A stretch of 16,186 nucleotides of DNA, taken from NCBI GenBank assembly GCA_025060055.1, contig JANXCK010000073.1:1-16186 (forward strand). The letters are read 5' to 3'. Position 1 is the first letter of the stretch. Every line of letters starts with the position of its first letter. Of this stretch, positions 1 through 7,704 are shown one piece after another. The notes beneath the pieces are model-generated. The model was not told the origin of the DNA. It ran no database searches and saw only the letters and a list, made by a program, of their open reading frames with translations. This DNA comes from Fimbriimonadales bacterium (lineage in GTDB: Bacteria > Armatimonadota > Fimbriimonadia > Fimbriimonadales > GBS-DC). Both the position numbers and the translations under genes were made by a program.

Positions 1-315
1 ACTCAGGGGCAGGCGTTGCAGGTGCGCAAAGATGTCCTCGCGCAGTTGCGCCGTGAGGCGTTGCCCCGCCAACGCCAAGTAGTACACCTGCCCATACGAG
101 AAGAACCACTTCAGTGCGAACACCCCAATCACGGTCAGCGAGACGCGATTGAGCGCCGCCGCATCGCGCATGTCCATCGACTTAATCACTTGCTCCAGCA
201 AGTAGGCAGTAAAGCCAGTGATTGCGGTTACGCCTACCGAGCAGAGGATGGCGACGGCGAGCGGGCGCCACTGCGCCGCCACATAGCGCCAAAATCGGCG
301 TTCCACAGCGTCCAC
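1..315 (-). CDS. ABC exporter, N-terminal transmembrane part (runs off window start)
   Basis: The reading frame is open from the window edge and gives 105 residues beginning (V/M)DAVERRFWRYVAAQ. It contains two hydrophobic helices (about residues 15-45 and 60-80). The stretch LALAGQRLTAQLREDIFAHL then matches the start of the intracellular coupling region of MsbA/LmrA-type half exporters (type-1 ABC transmembrane domain). The nucleotide-binding domain would lie outside the window. An in-frame TAG at 325-327 leaves GTG at 313-315 as the most upstream start; GAGGT at 327-331 lies 11 nt before it. The gene is divergent from the polysaccharide operon, and such half exporters often move lipid-linked sugars or lipids. 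That link is inference; only the family is well supported. Confidence 0.82.
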   Translation of the reverse strand, partial: MDAVERRFWRYVAAQWRPLAVAILCSVGVTAITGFTAYLLEQVIKSMDMRDAAALNRVSLTVIGVFALKWFFSYGQVYYLALAGQRLTAQLREDIFAHLQRLPLS

Positions 316-487
316 GCTGTGATTCTACCTCGCAGGGAACCCCTTGCACGGACGATGGGTATAATTCAACGGCGGAAGGTGAATTTTCTGACTCGCTGTG
401 CCGATAATCGACTCGAACAGGAGAGTTGCGGATGGCACGAAAGTTGCTGTGTTCCGAATCGGACGAACCCACACGGGAGGGAAATCG
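316..487 (+). promoter_or_regulatory. Divergent intergenic region with TATAAT box and about 115-nt leader
   Basis: A perfect TATAAT lies at 360-365 on the plus strand, preceded by TGGG. No good -35 box sits 16-18 bp upstream: TTGCAC at 344-349 is only 10 bp away. The promoter would therefore be of extended -10 type or use another sigma factor. Transcription from about 372 would give a leader of about 115 nt before the export gene at 488. In the leader, CCGAT (about 400-404) can pair with ATCGG (about 458-462), with a weaker inner AACAG/CTGTGTT pairing. No known riboswitch consensus is recognised. Confidence 0.35.
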
Positions 488-1399
488 ATGAGAGGGCTTG
501 TGCTTTGTTTGGGGCTTGCCCTGATAGCCGCGCTATGGGCGCAGCGCGTTGAGGGCGCGTATCGCCTCCATCCGGAAGATATTATCCGCGTGCACATTGT
601 GGGGGAGCCTGAGTTTTCCGTGCCGCAGATTCGTATCTCACGGGATGGGCGCATCTCGTTGCCCAGCATCGGCGAGATTCAAGCAGCAGGACTGACCCCC
701 ACTGAACTGGAAGAACGCATTCGGCAACGCTTTCGCGAAAAGCGCATTCTCAAGGACGCGCTCGTTGCCGTCGCGATTTTGGAGTTCCATCGCCCGCGCG
801 TGTCGGTGCTGGGGTTCGTGTTCCGTCCAGGCACCTACGAGTTCAAAGAGGGCGACCGTATCACAGAAGCACTCTCGCTGGCAGGCAGCCCGAACTACGA
901 ACGCGCTCGCCTGCAGGACGCCTGGATGCAACGCGCCGACGGCACCAAAATCAAACTCGACCTGTACCGCCTCCTCTACGAAGGCGATACAAGCCTGAAC
1001 ATCGACCTCCAAGACGGCGACACGATCTATGTGCCTGAGGAGACCCAGAACCGCTACTTCGTCGGCGGGCAGGTAAAGCGTCCCGGTCTTTACACTTGGC
1101 GTCCCGGCTTGACCGTGCTGGACGCCCTCTCCCAAGGCGGATGGGAGACCGAGCGCGCCCGTCTGAGCCAGACCTTTGTCGTGCGCCAGAAACCTGACGG
1201 CACACGAGAGCGAATCCGCGTCGACATGGTGCGCCTGCTCAACAAAGGCGATATGAGCCAGAACATCGAGCTGCAACCAGGCGATGTGGTCTATGTTTCG
1301 GAAACGAACACGCCCAACTACGACCAAATCTACCGCATCTTGTCGGTGTTCTGGATTCTGCGCCAGCTGGACTACGGACGCTCGCTATGGCGACCGTAA
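488..1399 (+). CDS. Polysaccharide export protein (Poly_export + two SLBB domains)
   Basis: The product has 303 residues. A signal peptide (MRGLVLCLGLALIAALWAQRVEG, then AYRLHPED) is followed by a Poly_export domain (about 24-100, with the family-typical YRLHPEDIIRVHIVGEPEFS) and two SLBB repeats (about 103-190 and 194-275). Each repeat has the RPGxYxxxxGxxxxxALxxxGG pattern and ends in LQDGDTIYVPE or LQPGDVVYVSE. Relatives such as Wza form the outer-membrane or periplasmic exit channel for capsular and exopolysaccharide. There is no lipobox cysteine at the cleavage site, so it is probably not a Wza-style lipoprotein. ATG 488 is chosen over the in-frame ATG at 398 because GGGAGG sits 7 nt upstream and the signal peptide then begins at residue 1. 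It is the first gene of the operon. Confidence 0.9.
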   Translation: MRGLVLCLGLALIAALWAQRVEGAYRLHPEDIIRVHIVGEPEFSVPQIRISRDGRISLPSIGEIQAAGLTPTELEERIRQRFREKRILKDALVAVAILEFHRPRVSVLGFVFRPGTYEFKEGDRITEALSLAGSPNYERARLQDAWMQRADGTKIKLDLYRLLYEGDTSLNIDLQDGDTIYVPEETQNRYFVGGQVKRPGLYTWRPGLTVLDALSQGGWETERARLSQTFVVRQKPDGTRERIRVDMVRLLNKGDMSQNIELQPGDVVYVSETNTPNYDQIYRILSVFWILRQLDYGRSLWRP

Positions 1400-1416
1400 G
1401 AGGGAGGTATTAGGCA

Positions 1417-3657
1417 ATGAATTTATGGCATGCACTCAAGCTGCTTAAACGGCGCTGGTGGATTATTGTCTTGATTACAGGTGTTGTGACAGGCGCAGTG
1501 TTTGCTTACTACTACTCGCAGCCGCGCGAGTGGGAAGGCTTCGCAGTGATTGCTGAGTACCGCTCGCTGCAGGCGAACCGCACGGTCATCTACCCCGACC
1601 CCTACTCGCTCCAAGTTGACCTCATCACGCGCCTGCAGAACATTGCTAATGTGGTGGGCAGCTATGGCGTGCTGCTCAGCACTTGGCGTGAAATCAAAGA
1701 CAGCGGTCAATGGGAACCTGCTGAGCGCATCAAGCAGACCGTACCCCTCAACGAACAGGACTTCGCGGGCGTGGTGGACTTGGTGAACCGCTCCGAAATC
1801 AAGCCGATTCCCAACACAGAGTATCTCAGCATCACCCTCAGAACGCAGGGCGATATCGAAGTCGCGCCACGGCAAGCGCAGTATGTGATGGATGTGTGGC
1901 TGCGCAAGTTCCAAGAGCAGTATAGCGCGCTTAACAGCCAGACGGCGCGCCCCTCGCGCGAGTTCGTGGAGCAAGAGTATCGCCAAGCACAGCGCGATTA
2001 CGAACGCGCCACACGCCGACTCAGCGAGTACCTGAACCAAAACAAGGATGTAATTCAATCACAGAATCAAACCAACATCTTGCTCCAGTCCATTTCGCGG
2101 GCGGAAGTGCAACTGTACGACGCGGAAGTGGCGCGTCAGTCGGCAGCGGCACGCACCGCGCGGCTCGCACAGCAACTACGCCAAGAAGAGCAACGCTCTG
2201 GCGGCGGGCGCTACCGCAAGCTCAGCGAGGTCATCCGCAAAAACCCCGTGCTACAAGAGCTCGAACAGAGCCTTGCTCGCGCACAGAATGACCTCGAAGC
2301 GCAGAAAGCACAAGGGCGCGATGAGAACCACCCCGAGTACAAGCGCATCGCCGAGCGCATCAAAGACCTCGAGCAACAACTCCGTGAACAGCAAAAGACC
2401 ATCTTGGAAGCAGAAACCGTTGGAATCAACAGCCTGTACGAAGCGCTGGAACGCGAATATGTGCAAGCCTTAGTGGAGAATCGGGTTGCGGAGCGGCGCG
2501 TCGCGGAACTGCGCAAGCAACTGGCGGAGCTCCGCTCACGCTTGGAAGGACTGCCTGAAAAACAGCGGATTGCAGAAGAGCTGACCTTGCAGGTACAGCT
2601 GGCAGAGGGCAAGGTTCGCTTGCTCAAGCAGAAACTGGACGAGGCGCTCACCCGCGAGAGCGAGCTGCAAACCGCAGGCTTTGTGAAGATTATCGACGGT
2701 CCGAGCGCACGCCCTGTGGACAAGCGTATTCCGCTGCGCGTTGCGTTGGCGTTCGCGCTGAGCCTCATCCTCTCCACGGGTCTGGTGCTGTTGCTGGGGC
2801 AGGTGGATCAGGGGGTCTACACACCCAGCCAAGCCGAAGCGTTGTTCGGCGTGCCAGTCGTCGCTGCGTTGCCGCGCTTGACCCGCGCCCTGCTCGCCCG
2901 CGACCGCACAGAACAGACTCCGCTGAGTGCGTCCTACCAGCTGCTTTCCACCAGCCTGATGGAAGCCAACGGCAGGCTGAACGGACCCGCTGTGGCAATC
3001 ACGGGCGCCGACCCTGATGTGGGACGCACCACCGTCGCCTACAACCTCGCGCTGACCTTAGCACGAGATGGCGCGCGCGTGGTGCTTATCGACGGCGACC
3101 TGCGCAACCCGCAGCTGCATCGCCTGCTGCGTGCCGATGTGAACCATCTCGGACTGAGCGACATCCTGCTGGGCAAAGCGACCTTAGAGCAAGCGGTGCA
3201 GCAAACGGCTATCGAGGGGCTGGTGTTCATCGGCGCAGGCGCGCCCGTCGAGAACCCCGTGCGCCTGCTCCGCTCGCCCGAAATGCAGCAACTGCTGGAC
3301 ACGCTCAAAAAAGTGGCGGACTTCATTATCATCGACACCCCATCCGCCGCGACCTTTGCCGACAGCACGGTGATTGGCTTGGCGGCGGGTAATGTGCTGA
3401 TTGTGCATGCGGCGGGGCAAGGCATGACCGACGCCACCCGCGAGATGCTGGCACGCTTCAAGCAGCACAACGCGAACCTCGTGGGCGTGGTGCTGAACAA
3501 GGTGCGCCTCGACGATAGCACCGTGTATCGCCACTTCCAGAGGGGCTACCAACGGGCGATCGCAGGGCGCAACGGCGCCGTCGAGCGCGCCGCGCTGCCC
3601 GCTGCCAGCAGCCGCGTGGACGACTCCGAGCCAGAACAGACCACGCCGCGCGACTGA
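1417..3657 (+). CDS. Wzz/BY-kinase-like polysaccharide co-polymerase with altered Walker A
   Basis: The product has 746 residues. The N-terminal Wzz region has one membrane helix (about 13-33), then a long charged coiled coil (about 165-405, rich in Arg/Glu/Gln) and a second helix (about 439-462) preceded by a proline-containing stretch. The cytoplasmic C-terminal domain is of the CpsD/Wzc BY-kinase type: Walker A region TGADPDVGRTT (529-539), Walker A' VLIDGDLRNP (556-565) and Walker B FIIIDTPSA (636-644). The family regulates chain length and export through ATP binding and tyrosine autophosphorylation. Two things are odd. The invariant Walker A lysine is Arg537, and the C-terminus has only two isolated tyrosines (VYRHF, RGYQR) instead of a Tyr cluster. 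It may bind nucleotide without being an active kinase. GGGAGG at 1402-1407 lies 9 nt before ATG; the gene follows the SLBB gene by 17 nt. Confidence 0.9.
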   Translation: MNLWHALKLLKRRWWIIVLITGVVTGAVFAYYYSQPREWEGFAVIAEYRSLQANRTVIYPDPYSLQVDLITRLQNIANVVGSYGVLLSTWREIKDSGQWEPAERIKQTVPLNEQDFAGVVDLVNRSEIKPIPNTEYLSITLRTQGDIEVAPRQAQYVMDVWLRKFQEQYSALNSQTARPSREFVEQEYRQAQRDYERATRRLSEYLNQNKDVIQSQNQTNILLQSISRAEVQLYDAEVARQSAAARTARLAQQLRQEEQRSGGGRYRKLSEVIRKNPVLQELEQSLARAQNDLEAQKAQGRDENHPEYKRIAERIKDLEQQLREQQKTILEAETVGINSLYEALEREYVQALVENRVAERRVAELRKQLAELRSRLEGLPEKQRIAEELTLQVQLAEGKVRLLKQKLDEALTRESELQTAGFVKIIDGPSARPVDKRIPLRVALAFALSLILSTGLVLLLGQVDQGVYTPSQAEALFGVPVVAALPRLTRALLARDRTEQTPLSASYQLLSTSLMEANGRLNGPAVAITGADPDVGRTTVAYNLALTLARDGARVVLIDGDLRNPQLHRLLRADVNHLGLSDILLGKATLEQAVQQTAIEGLVFIGAGAPVENPVRLLRSPEMQQLLDTLKKVADFIIIDTPSAATFADSTVIGLAAGNVLIVHAAGQGMTDATREMLARFKQHNANLVGVVLNKVRLDDSTVYRHFQRGYQRAIAGRNGAVERAALPAASSRVDDSEPEQTTPRD

Positions 3658-3667
3658 TCAAATACAG

Positions 3668-3688
3668 GGGGGCGCTTCACGCGCCCCC
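3668..3688 (+). terminator. GC-rich hairpin between kinase-like gene and sugar transferase
   Basis: A perfect 8-bp stem (GGGGGCGC / GCGCCCCC) closes a TTCAC loop 10 nt after the stop of the upstream gene. It is followed only by TTG and then by the AAAGGAG ribosome site of the next gene, so it lacks a U-tract. It could be a weak terminator or attenuator, or a processing/stability hairpin, setting the ratio of the export pair to the biosynthetic genes. Confidence 0.4.
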
Positions 3689-3705
3689 TTGAAAGGAGCC
3701 TGACG

Positions 3706-4419
3706 ATGACGAGCCGACCCAGTACGACCACTCTGGAGCCGGCGGGCAAGAGCCTCCCGCGCCCGCACGCGCCAGAATGCTCGCCCTTCGCCGAATACAT
3801 CCCCGAAGTCGCCATCCCGCACGCCTTCTGGAAACGCCTTATCGATATTGTCGGCTCCGCGCTCGCGCTCGTCCTCCTATCGCCCCTGATGCTCCTCATC
3901 GCACTGCTCATCCGCTTGGAATCGCCTGGTCCTGTTCTCTTTCGCCAAATTCGGCTTGGTCGATACGGAAAGCCGTTCATCATGTACAAGTTCCGCTCGA
4001 TGCGCTGCAACGCACAGGAGCTGCAACCCCTGATTATGCACATGAACGAGAAGCAGGGCGGCGCGTTCAAAATCAAGCACGACCCGCGCCTCACGCGCGT
4101 GGGACGATTCATCCGCAAATATAGCCTTGATGAACTCCCGCAGCTGTTCAATGTGCTGAAGGGCGACCTAAGCCTTGTAGGACCCCGCGCTATGGCGCCC
4201 TACGATGTGAACCGCTTCGACAAGGTCGAATACTACATTCGGTTCGCCGTGCCACAAGGCTGCACAGGGCTATGGCAGGTCAGCGGACGCAGCAACCTGA
4301 CCTTCGACGAATGGATGCGACTCGATATCTACTATGTGGAAAACATCTCCTTGGGGCTGGATCTCAAAATCCTGCTCCGCACAATCCCTGCGATTCTAAA
4401 GGGCGATGGCGCGTACTGA
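3706..4419 (+). CDS. Polyprenyl-phosphate sugar phosphotransferase (monotopic PGT)
   Basis: The product has 237 residues and matches the bacterial sugar transferase family (WcaJ/PglC catalytic core). This family transfers a sugar phosphate from a UDP-sugar to undecaprenyl phosphate as the first membrane step of polysaccharide synthesis. A reentrant membrane helix spans about 44-70 with the helix-breaking Ser-Pro pair at 59-60, followed by RLESPGPVLFRQIRLG and KFRSMR (95-100). The catalytic Asp-Glu dyad is D142-E143 in RKYSLDELPQLFNVL, followed by GDLSLVGPRA. The four extra N-terminal membrane helices of WbaP/WcaJ are absent; instead there is a Pro-rich cytoplasmic tail of about 40 residues. 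AAAGGAG at 3692-3698 supports ATG 3706. The 3' end overlaps the epimerase gene by 14 nt. Confidence 0.93.
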   Translation: MTSRPSTTTLEPAGKSLPRPHAPECSPFAEYIPEVAIPHAFWKRLIDIVGSALALVLLSPLMLLIALLIRLESPGPVLFRQIRLGRYGKPFIMYKFRSMRCNAQELQPLIMHMNEKQGGAFKIKHDPRLTRVGRFIRKYSLDELPQLFNVLKGDLSLVGPRAMAPYDVNRFDKVEYYIRFAVPQGCTGLWQVSGRSNLTFDEWMRLDIYYVENISLGLDLKILLRTIPAILKGDGAY

Positions 4420-5359
4420 GCGGCGATTTCTGGTGACAGGAGGCGCGGGTTTCATCGGCTCGCATCTGACGCGGTTCCTGCTGCAACACGGACAGGTGCG
4501 CGTGTTAGACGACCTCTCCACAGGCACTCTGGACAACCTGCGCGAGGTACTGAACGAGATCGAGTTCGTTCGCGGCAGCGTCGCTGACCCGAACACGGTG
4601 CGTGCAGCGATGGAAGGATGCTCGTATGTGTTTCACTTAGCGGCGCAGGTCTCTGTACCGCTGTCGATGGAATGCCCTGTGGAGACTTTCGAGGTGAATG
4701 TGTACGGCACGCAGCTACTGCTGGAAGCGGCGCGCCAGACTGGCTGCGAGCGGTTCGTGTTCGCCTCGTCGGCAGCGGTATACGGCGACTCGCCCCGCCT
4801 GCCTAAGCGCGAGCGGATGCAACCCGCGCCGATTTCGCCCTATGGCTGGAGCAAGCACTACGGCGAGCTGCTGTGCCGCGACTATCATCGGGTGTTCGGC
4901 GTGCCGACAGTGAGCCTGCGCTTTTTCAACGTGTACGGACCGCGCCAGAACCCCTACTCGCAGTATGCCGCAGTGGTGCCTCGCTGGATCCGCGCTGCGC
5001 TGACCAACCGCAAGCCCATCATCTTCGGCGACGGCAAGCAAGTGCGCGATTTTATCTACATCGATGACCTCATTCAGGGTATCTGGTTAGCGGCGATGCA
5101 TCCAAACGCCGTTGGCAAAGTGTTTAATCTTGCCAGCGGCGCGCGTGCCACGCTGCTGGAGTTGCTGGACGCCGTTGAGCAAGCGGTCGGCTATCCACTG
5201 GAGCCTGAGTATCAGCCGCCGCGCGCGGGCGACATCCGCCGCTCGTATGCCGATATCCGCCATATCCAGCAGGCGTTAGGCTATCAGCCACGCTACACCC
5301 TGCGCGAAGGAATCCGTCGCACCGTCGAAGCCTATCGGAAGGAGGTTGCTCTCGTATGA
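4406..5359 (+). CDS. NAD-dependent UDP-sugar epimerase/dehydratase (extended SDR)
   Basis: The product has 317 residues. The Rossmann motif TGGAGFIG (11-18) is followed by an acidic pair, D35-D36, that favours NAD over NADP. The active site has S121/S122, Y146 and K150 (PYGWSK, the YxxxK motif). FNVYGPRQNP (174-183), DGKQVRDFIYIDDL (209-222) and RAGDIRRSYAD are typical of UDP-glucose/GlcNAc 4-epimerases and related sugar-modifying SDRs. The exact substrate cannot be read from sequence. Next to the initiating sugar transferase, the likely role is supplying its UDP-sugar. The start overlaps the upstream gene by 14 nt and the end overlaps the next gene by 4 nt (ATGA), which suggests translational coupling. 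Confidence 0.9.
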   Translation: MARTERRFLVTGGAGFIGSHLTRFLLQHGQVRVLDDLSTGTLDNLREVLNEIEFVRGSVADPNTVRAAMEGCSYVFHLAAQVSVPLSMECPVETFEVNVYGTQLLLEAARQTGCERFVFASSAAVYGDSPRLPKRERMQPAPISPYGWSKHYGELLCRDYHRVFGVPTVSLRFFNVYGPRQNPYSQYAAVVPRWIRAALTNRKPIIFGDGKQVRDFIYIDDLIQGIWLAAMHPNAVGKVFNLASGARATLLELLDAVEQAVGYPLEPEYQPPRAGDIRRSYADIRHIQQALGYQPRYTLREGIRRTVEAYRKEVALV

Positions 5360-6255
5360 GCCAGACGCGTGCGGTCGCAAGCCCTGTGAGCGTCGGTGTT
5401 GCGCTGATTCAAGCGATGCGCCCGCACCAGTGGACGAAGAACCTGCTGGTGTTCGCCGCGCTGCTGTTCACCGCGCAGTTTACGAACCTCGCGCTACTGG
5501 GGCAAACCGTTTTGGGCTTTTGCGCTCTGTGTCTGACTGCCAGCAGCATCTACCTGGTGAACGACATTTTAGACCGCGAGCGCGACCGCCATCACCCTAA
5601 AAAGCAACATCGTCCGATAGCGTCGGGGCGTTTGCCCGTGCCCGTGGCGTGGCTGGGCGCAGTGGCGTCGCTCGTGCTGGGGCTGGGCTTAGCGTTCTGG
5701 CTGCGCGTGCCCTTCGGTGTGATTGTGCTGGTATATGCCCTCCAAAGCACGCTCTACACCTTCTACCTGAAGCATATCCCGCTGCTGGATGTGGGAATCA
5801 TCGCGCTGGGCTTTCTGCTGCGTGCCGTTTCGGGCGCAGTGCTGATTGCAGCCTACATCTCGCCTTGGCTGATTATCTGCACCTTTTTCCTTGCGTTGTT
5901 TTTGGGCTTTGCGAAGCGACGGCACGAGCTGGTCGCGCTCGGCGAGGACGCCGCCAACCACCGCAGCGCGTTAGGCGACTACTCCACCACGATGCTGGAA
6001 CACCTGCTCACCATCTGCTTGGGACTGGCGCTGCAGTCCTACGCAATCTACGTGATTTTATCGGAAACCGCGAAGGCGCATCCTAACCTCTGGTACACTC
6101 TGCCTGTGGTGACCTACGGTCTCCTGCGCTACTTTTTTGTGGTACATCGCTACGACGCGGGTGGCAGCCCCGAAAAGCTCATCGTTTCCGATAAACACAT
6201 CGCGTTCACGGTGCTGCTGTGGGGCTTAATCGTGATTTGGGTAATGCGAGGTTAG
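5356..6255 (+). CDS. UbiA-family decaprenyl-phosphate phosphoribosyltransferase-like protein
   Basis: The product has 299 residues with about 8-9 membrane helices. MRPHQWTKNLLVFAALLF (21-38) and the aspartate motif VNDILDRERDRHHPKKQHRP (N69, D70, D73, D77), followed by IASGRL, match the UbiA branch typified by mycobacterial Rv3806c. That branch transfers phosphoribose from PRPP to polyprenyl phosphate. The HPxKxxRPIASG string separates it from quinone prenyltransferases. A second Asp-rich loop lies near RRHELVALGEDAANHR. Its place in a polysaccharide operon, followed by a GtrA-like gene, suggests a lipid-linked pentose donor used outside the membrane (inference). No DprE1/DprE2-type epimerase is in the window. 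The start overlaps the preceding stop as ATGA. Confidence 0.88.
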   Translation: MSQTRAVASPVSVGVALIQAMRPHQWTKNLLVFAALLFTAQFTNLALLGQTVLGFCALCLTASSIYLVNDILDRERDRHHPKKQHRPIASGRLPVPVAWLGAVASLVLGLGLAFWLRVPFGVIVLVYALQSTLYTFYLKHIPLLDVGIIALGFLLRAVSGAVLIAAYISPWLIICTFFLALFLGFAKRRHELVALGEDAANHRSALGDYSTTMLEHLLTICLGLALQSYAIYVILSETAKAHPNLWYTLPVVTYGLLRYFFVVHRYDAGGSPEKLIVSDKHIAFTVLLWGLIVIWVMRG

Positions 6256-6257
6256 CT

Positions 6258-6779
6258 ATGCTGCAAAAGACACGCGCGCGAGTTCAGACGCTGCCGCTGG
6301 GAGTGCGCCAGTTTGTGAAGTTCGCCACCGTCGGCGTGATGAACACCGCCATCGACTGGGGACTGGCGTTCCTGCTAACCTACTACACGCCGTTGCCGCG
6401 CATGCTGGGCACGGCGTTTGTGAACCTTACGGGCGCTCCGTTCCGCCCCGAAGCGGCAGCAGTCTGGTTCACGAAAATCATTTCATCGGGCACAGCGACC
6501 GTCAATAGCTTTATCTGGAACCGCCGCTGGACTTTCCGCATTCGCGATAAGCGCGCTCGCACCCGCCAGTTCGCCAAATTCGTCACCGTGAACATTATCG
6601 GAATGCTGCTGAACTCGACAATCACCACGCTGCTGGTTCGCCCGTTCTTGCCCGAGCCGCCACGCCTTGTGTTTATGGCATGCCAAGCGACAGCAACTGC
6701 CATCGTGCTGTTCTGGAACTTCTTCATGAACAAGTACTGGACCTTCCGAGGCGCGTCTGGGGTATCTATAGAGTCTTAG
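6258..6779 (+). CDS. GtrA-like small membrane protein
   Basis: The product has 173 residues with four predicted membrane helices. VRQFVKFATVGVMNTAIDWG and the paired NSFIWNRRWTFR and NFFMNKYWTFRG segments are hallmarks of the GtrA family. Members are implicated in moving or presenting polyprenyl-phosphate sugars across the membrane, and Rv3789 plays this role in arabinan synthesis. An in-frame ATG lies at 6219 inside the upstream gene, but ATG 6258 has GAGGT at 6248-6252 and begins just before the first conserved segment, so it is preferred. The gap to the UbiA gene is 2 nt. The pair UbiA-GtrA is the same combination used for decaprenyl-phosphoryl-arabinose in actinobacteria. Confidence 0.87.
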   Translation: MLQKTRARVQTLPLGVRQFVKFATVGVMNTAIDWGLAFLLTYYTPLPRMLGTAFVNLTGAPFRPEAAAVWFTKIISSGTATVNSFIWNRRWTFRIRDKRARTRQFAKFVTVNIIGMLLNSTITTLLVRPFLPEPPRLVFMACQATATAIVLFWNFFMNKYWTFRGASGVSIES

Positions 6780-6795
6780 ACAGGAGGCGATATCG

Positions 6796-7704
6796 ATGGA
6801 TCAGTTCCTCTTGGAGTTGAAAAAGCTGCCGCGCCCGCAACCGATTTTGCTGGGCGTCGTGGTTGCGTTTCTGGGGCTGCTGCTGTACGCCTATCGTGAG
6901 CCGATTCGGGACTACTGGCTGCCACGCTGGGGCGATGAGCAAGGCTATTACTCATATGCGTATCTGGTGCCGCCATTGGCGCTGGTGATGATTTGGATGC
7001 GCCGCGAGCGGCTGCTGCAGCTGCGGGCGCAGCCGTCGTGGTGGGGCGTGCCTCTGTTCCTGCTGGCTGCAGGTGCGCTTCTGCTGGGGCTGTGGGGCTA
7101 CTCCAGCTGGGTCGCCAGTATGGGGTTCCCCTTGTTCCTGATTGCTGCCAGCTTGCTCTTGTGGGGCACACAGGTCACGAAGGTGCTGCTGTACCCGCTG
7201 CTGTTCCTCTACTTGATGATGCCCATGCCCTCTGTGGTCTTCGACGAGGTGACCAACCCCATCAAAGTCTGGTCGACGGAAGTGGCGATTGCGATGCTCA
7301 AGCCGTTTTATAACACTTTGCAGACCAGCCAAACGACCTTTATGATGCCGTCGGGCTATGAGTTGCATGTCGGCGTAGAGTGCAGTGGCTTCAAGGTCAC
7401 GATTGCGCTGTTGACCTTCATTCTGTTCTTCTTCACGATTGTGGAGATGCCCCTGTGGAAAAAGCTCATCCTGCCCGCTGCGCTGCTGCCGATAGCCGTT
7501 CTTTCTAATGGATTGCGGATTGCGCTGATTGGCGTTGCAGGGCACGAGTGGGGGCATTACGCGGCGAAAATCGCACACGAGGGCTACCCAATGCGCTTGC
7601 CGCTGTTGGGCGAGTTCAACATCCCCACAACAGGCGCGTTGGAGATTCTCATCCCGTTTGTGTCGCTGTTTCTAATCGCGAGGTGGTTAGGATGGAAGAG
7701 ATGA
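6796..7704 (+). CDS. Exosortase (membrane Cys transpeptidase)
   Basis: The product has 302 residues and is almost entirely membrane-embedded (about 8 helices). The exosortase/archaeosortase catalytic residues are visible: Cys196 in HVGVECSGFK, Arg241 in LSNGLRIALIG and a His about 20 residues later, best matched by His261 in KIAHEGY. The family recognises C-terminal PEP-CTERM-type signals on exported proteins, cleaves them and attaches the product to the envelope; its genes usually lie in exopolysaccharide loci, as here. AGGAGG at 6782-6787 precedes ATG 6796. The C-terminal EpsI domain found fused in some exosortases is a separate protein here, encoded by the next gene. No PEP-CTERM substrate is visible in the window. 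Confidence 0.92.
   Translation: MDQFLLELKKLPRPQPILLGVVVAFLGLLLYAYREPIRDYWLPRWGDEQGYYSYAYLVPPLALVMIWMRRERLLQLRAQPSWWGVPLFLLAAGALLLGLWGYSSWVASMGFPLFLIAASLLLWGTQVTKVLLYPLLFLYLMMPMPSVVFDEVTNPIKVWSTEVAIAMLKPFYNTLQTSQTTFMMPSGYELHVGVECSGFKVTIALLTFILFFFTIVEMPLWKKLILPAALLPIAVLSNGLRIALIGVAGHEWGHYAAKIAHEGYPMRLPLLGEFNIPTTGALEILIPFVSLFLIARWLGWKR

Noticed and set aside
366..487. Cyclic-di-GMP or other riboswitch in the operon leader
   Set aside because: The leader has some pairing potential, but none of the conserved cores I know for GEMM-type or other riboswitches could be found.
16..552. Plus-strand open frame of 178 codons
   Set aside because: It is antisense to the ABC exporter start, whose frame reads as clear transmembrane and coupling-helix sequence, and it runs through the divergent promoter region. 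Its composition is Arg/His-rich and matches no family.
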